Positions 63,738 through 64,000 of a DNA stretch of 64,000 nucleotides are shown here, piece by piece. Under the pieces are notes generated by a model, which saw only the letters and a list, made by a program, of their open reading frames with translations, was not told the DNA's origin and did not search any database. Every line of letters begins with the position of its first letter. The stretch's first letter is position 1. The DNA is from Lachnospiraceae bacterium 10-1 (GTDB taxonomy: Bacteria > Bacillota > Clostridia > Lachnospirales > Lachnospiraceae), in NCBI GenBank assembly GCA_000403495.2, contig KE159799.1, positions 1,268,342-1,332,341 of the forward strand, written 5' to 3'. The position numbers and the translations under genes are program-made.

Positions 63738-63999
63738 TTTCCGCTCCCTTCTCCTTTGCCTGCTTCTTCTCCCGCTCCTGACTTACCATATCAAACCGGT
63801 ACCAAATACCTGAATAAAGAATATTCCTTAAAATTTCCACATTTTCTATCACAGGAAGTTTTTCGAACTCTTTACAGCATTCCGCCATGATCATTGTTAA
63901 AATGGTTTTTATTTCTTCTTCAAATTCAGGATCTTCATAGCGCTTTTTAAGGGGATTGAATCTGCCCTTTTTTATATCTTCCACAATGTCTTCATAAGC
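63730..63999 (-). CDS. DUF5685-like protein, C-terminal part (cut by window edge)
   Basis: The frame runs off the right edge; the visible 89 codons end the protein. The segments [17 protein letters not shown] and [18 protein letters not shown] resemble the end of DUF5685 proteins, named from memory, whose genes often precede this type of J-domain gene. It overlaps the J-domain gene by 8 bp. Function unknown. Confidence 0.6.
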   Translation of the reverse strand, partial: AYEDIVEDIKKGRFNPLKKRYEDPEFEEEIKTILTMIMAECCKEFEKLPVIENVEILRNILYSGIWYRFDMVSQEREKKQAKEKGAENA

Positions 64000-64000
64000 A

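Overview
The window looks like chromosome of a gut-type Firmicute, most likely a Lachnospiraceae member (Blautia/Clostridium-like). The reasons are strong AGGAGG ribosome sites with frequent GTG and TTG starts, tRNA genes without an encoded CCA, moderate-to-low GC, a yybP-ykoY type riboswitch, bactofilin, a PPi-type phosphofructokinase and YesM/YesN-type sugar regulation. All identifications rest on reading the sequence and on remembered family features; no database search was run.

Layout. (1) 1-11.7 kb, all minus strand: a chemosensory and phosphorelay block with a cheA start, a CheY-like regulator, cheB, cheR, two REC/HD-GYP proteins (one intact, one with a damaged metal site), a PAS histidine kinase, an Hpt protein, a Cache hybrid kinase with two receivers, a LacI regulator, and CheY next to a CheX-like phosphatase that carries repeats resembling c-di-GMP-binding MshEN units. 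(2) 11.9-22.0 kb: PPi-type phosphofructokinase, a cation exchanger under a Mn-type riboswitch, two MATE pumps, tRNA-Leu, bactofilin beside a catalytically empty M23 protein, an ABC-2 exporter and a C39-like peptidase. (3) 22.1-26.9 kb: a BcrAB/LanFEG-type peptide-resistance ABC transporter with its own two-component system and a small HTH protein. (4) 27.0-34.4 kb: a decayed accessory region. It holds a conjugative-element KTR protein, an HTH stub, broken HxlR, Rpn-nuclease, SDR and receiver genes, three flavodoxin-type reductases (one truncated), and an intact LysR plus alpha/beta-hydrolase module of higher GC. It ends at a six-tRNA operon (Pro, Gly, Arg, His, Gln, Lys) driven by a consensus promoter.

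(5) 35.4-45.8 kb: a sugar-uptake locus. A minus-strand operon encodes an RbsA-type ATPase, an RbsC-type permease, a GH3 glycosidase, an esterase and an RbsB-type lipoprotein. A divergent plus-strand operon encodes a YesN-type regulator, a YesM-type kinase and a duplicated ABC ATPase whose nucleotide-binding motifs have almost all been lost. The last looks like a transporter-derived regulatory pseudoenzyme and is one of the two most interesting items here. (6) 45.8-53.3 kb: housekeeping genes (YfcE-like phosphoesterase, RdgB, an amidase-fold pseudoenzyme, a THUMP methyltransferase, a small Asn/Gln-rich protein, cardiolipin synthase, pyridoxal kinase, MscL with a zinc ribbon). (7) 53.3-54.4 kb: no convincing protein gene, but several hairpins, a candidate structured RNA and tRNA-Arg.

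(8) 54.6-60.5 kb: tag, a methyltransferase pseudogene, then a minus-strand cassette. In transcription order it holds a protein with an ADP-ribosyltransferase-like N-terminal motif, a large protein with a HEPN-like RNxxxH motif (DUF4209-like), an unrecognised 389-residue protein and a 103-residue protein. The cassette abuts a truncated, GC-rich PTS EIIBC gene, so it was probably inserted there, and it is the best candidate for an undescribed defence or stress system. (9) 60.5-64.0 kb: the truncated PTS gene with its RpiR regulator, then a J-domain protein and the end of a DUF5685-like gene.
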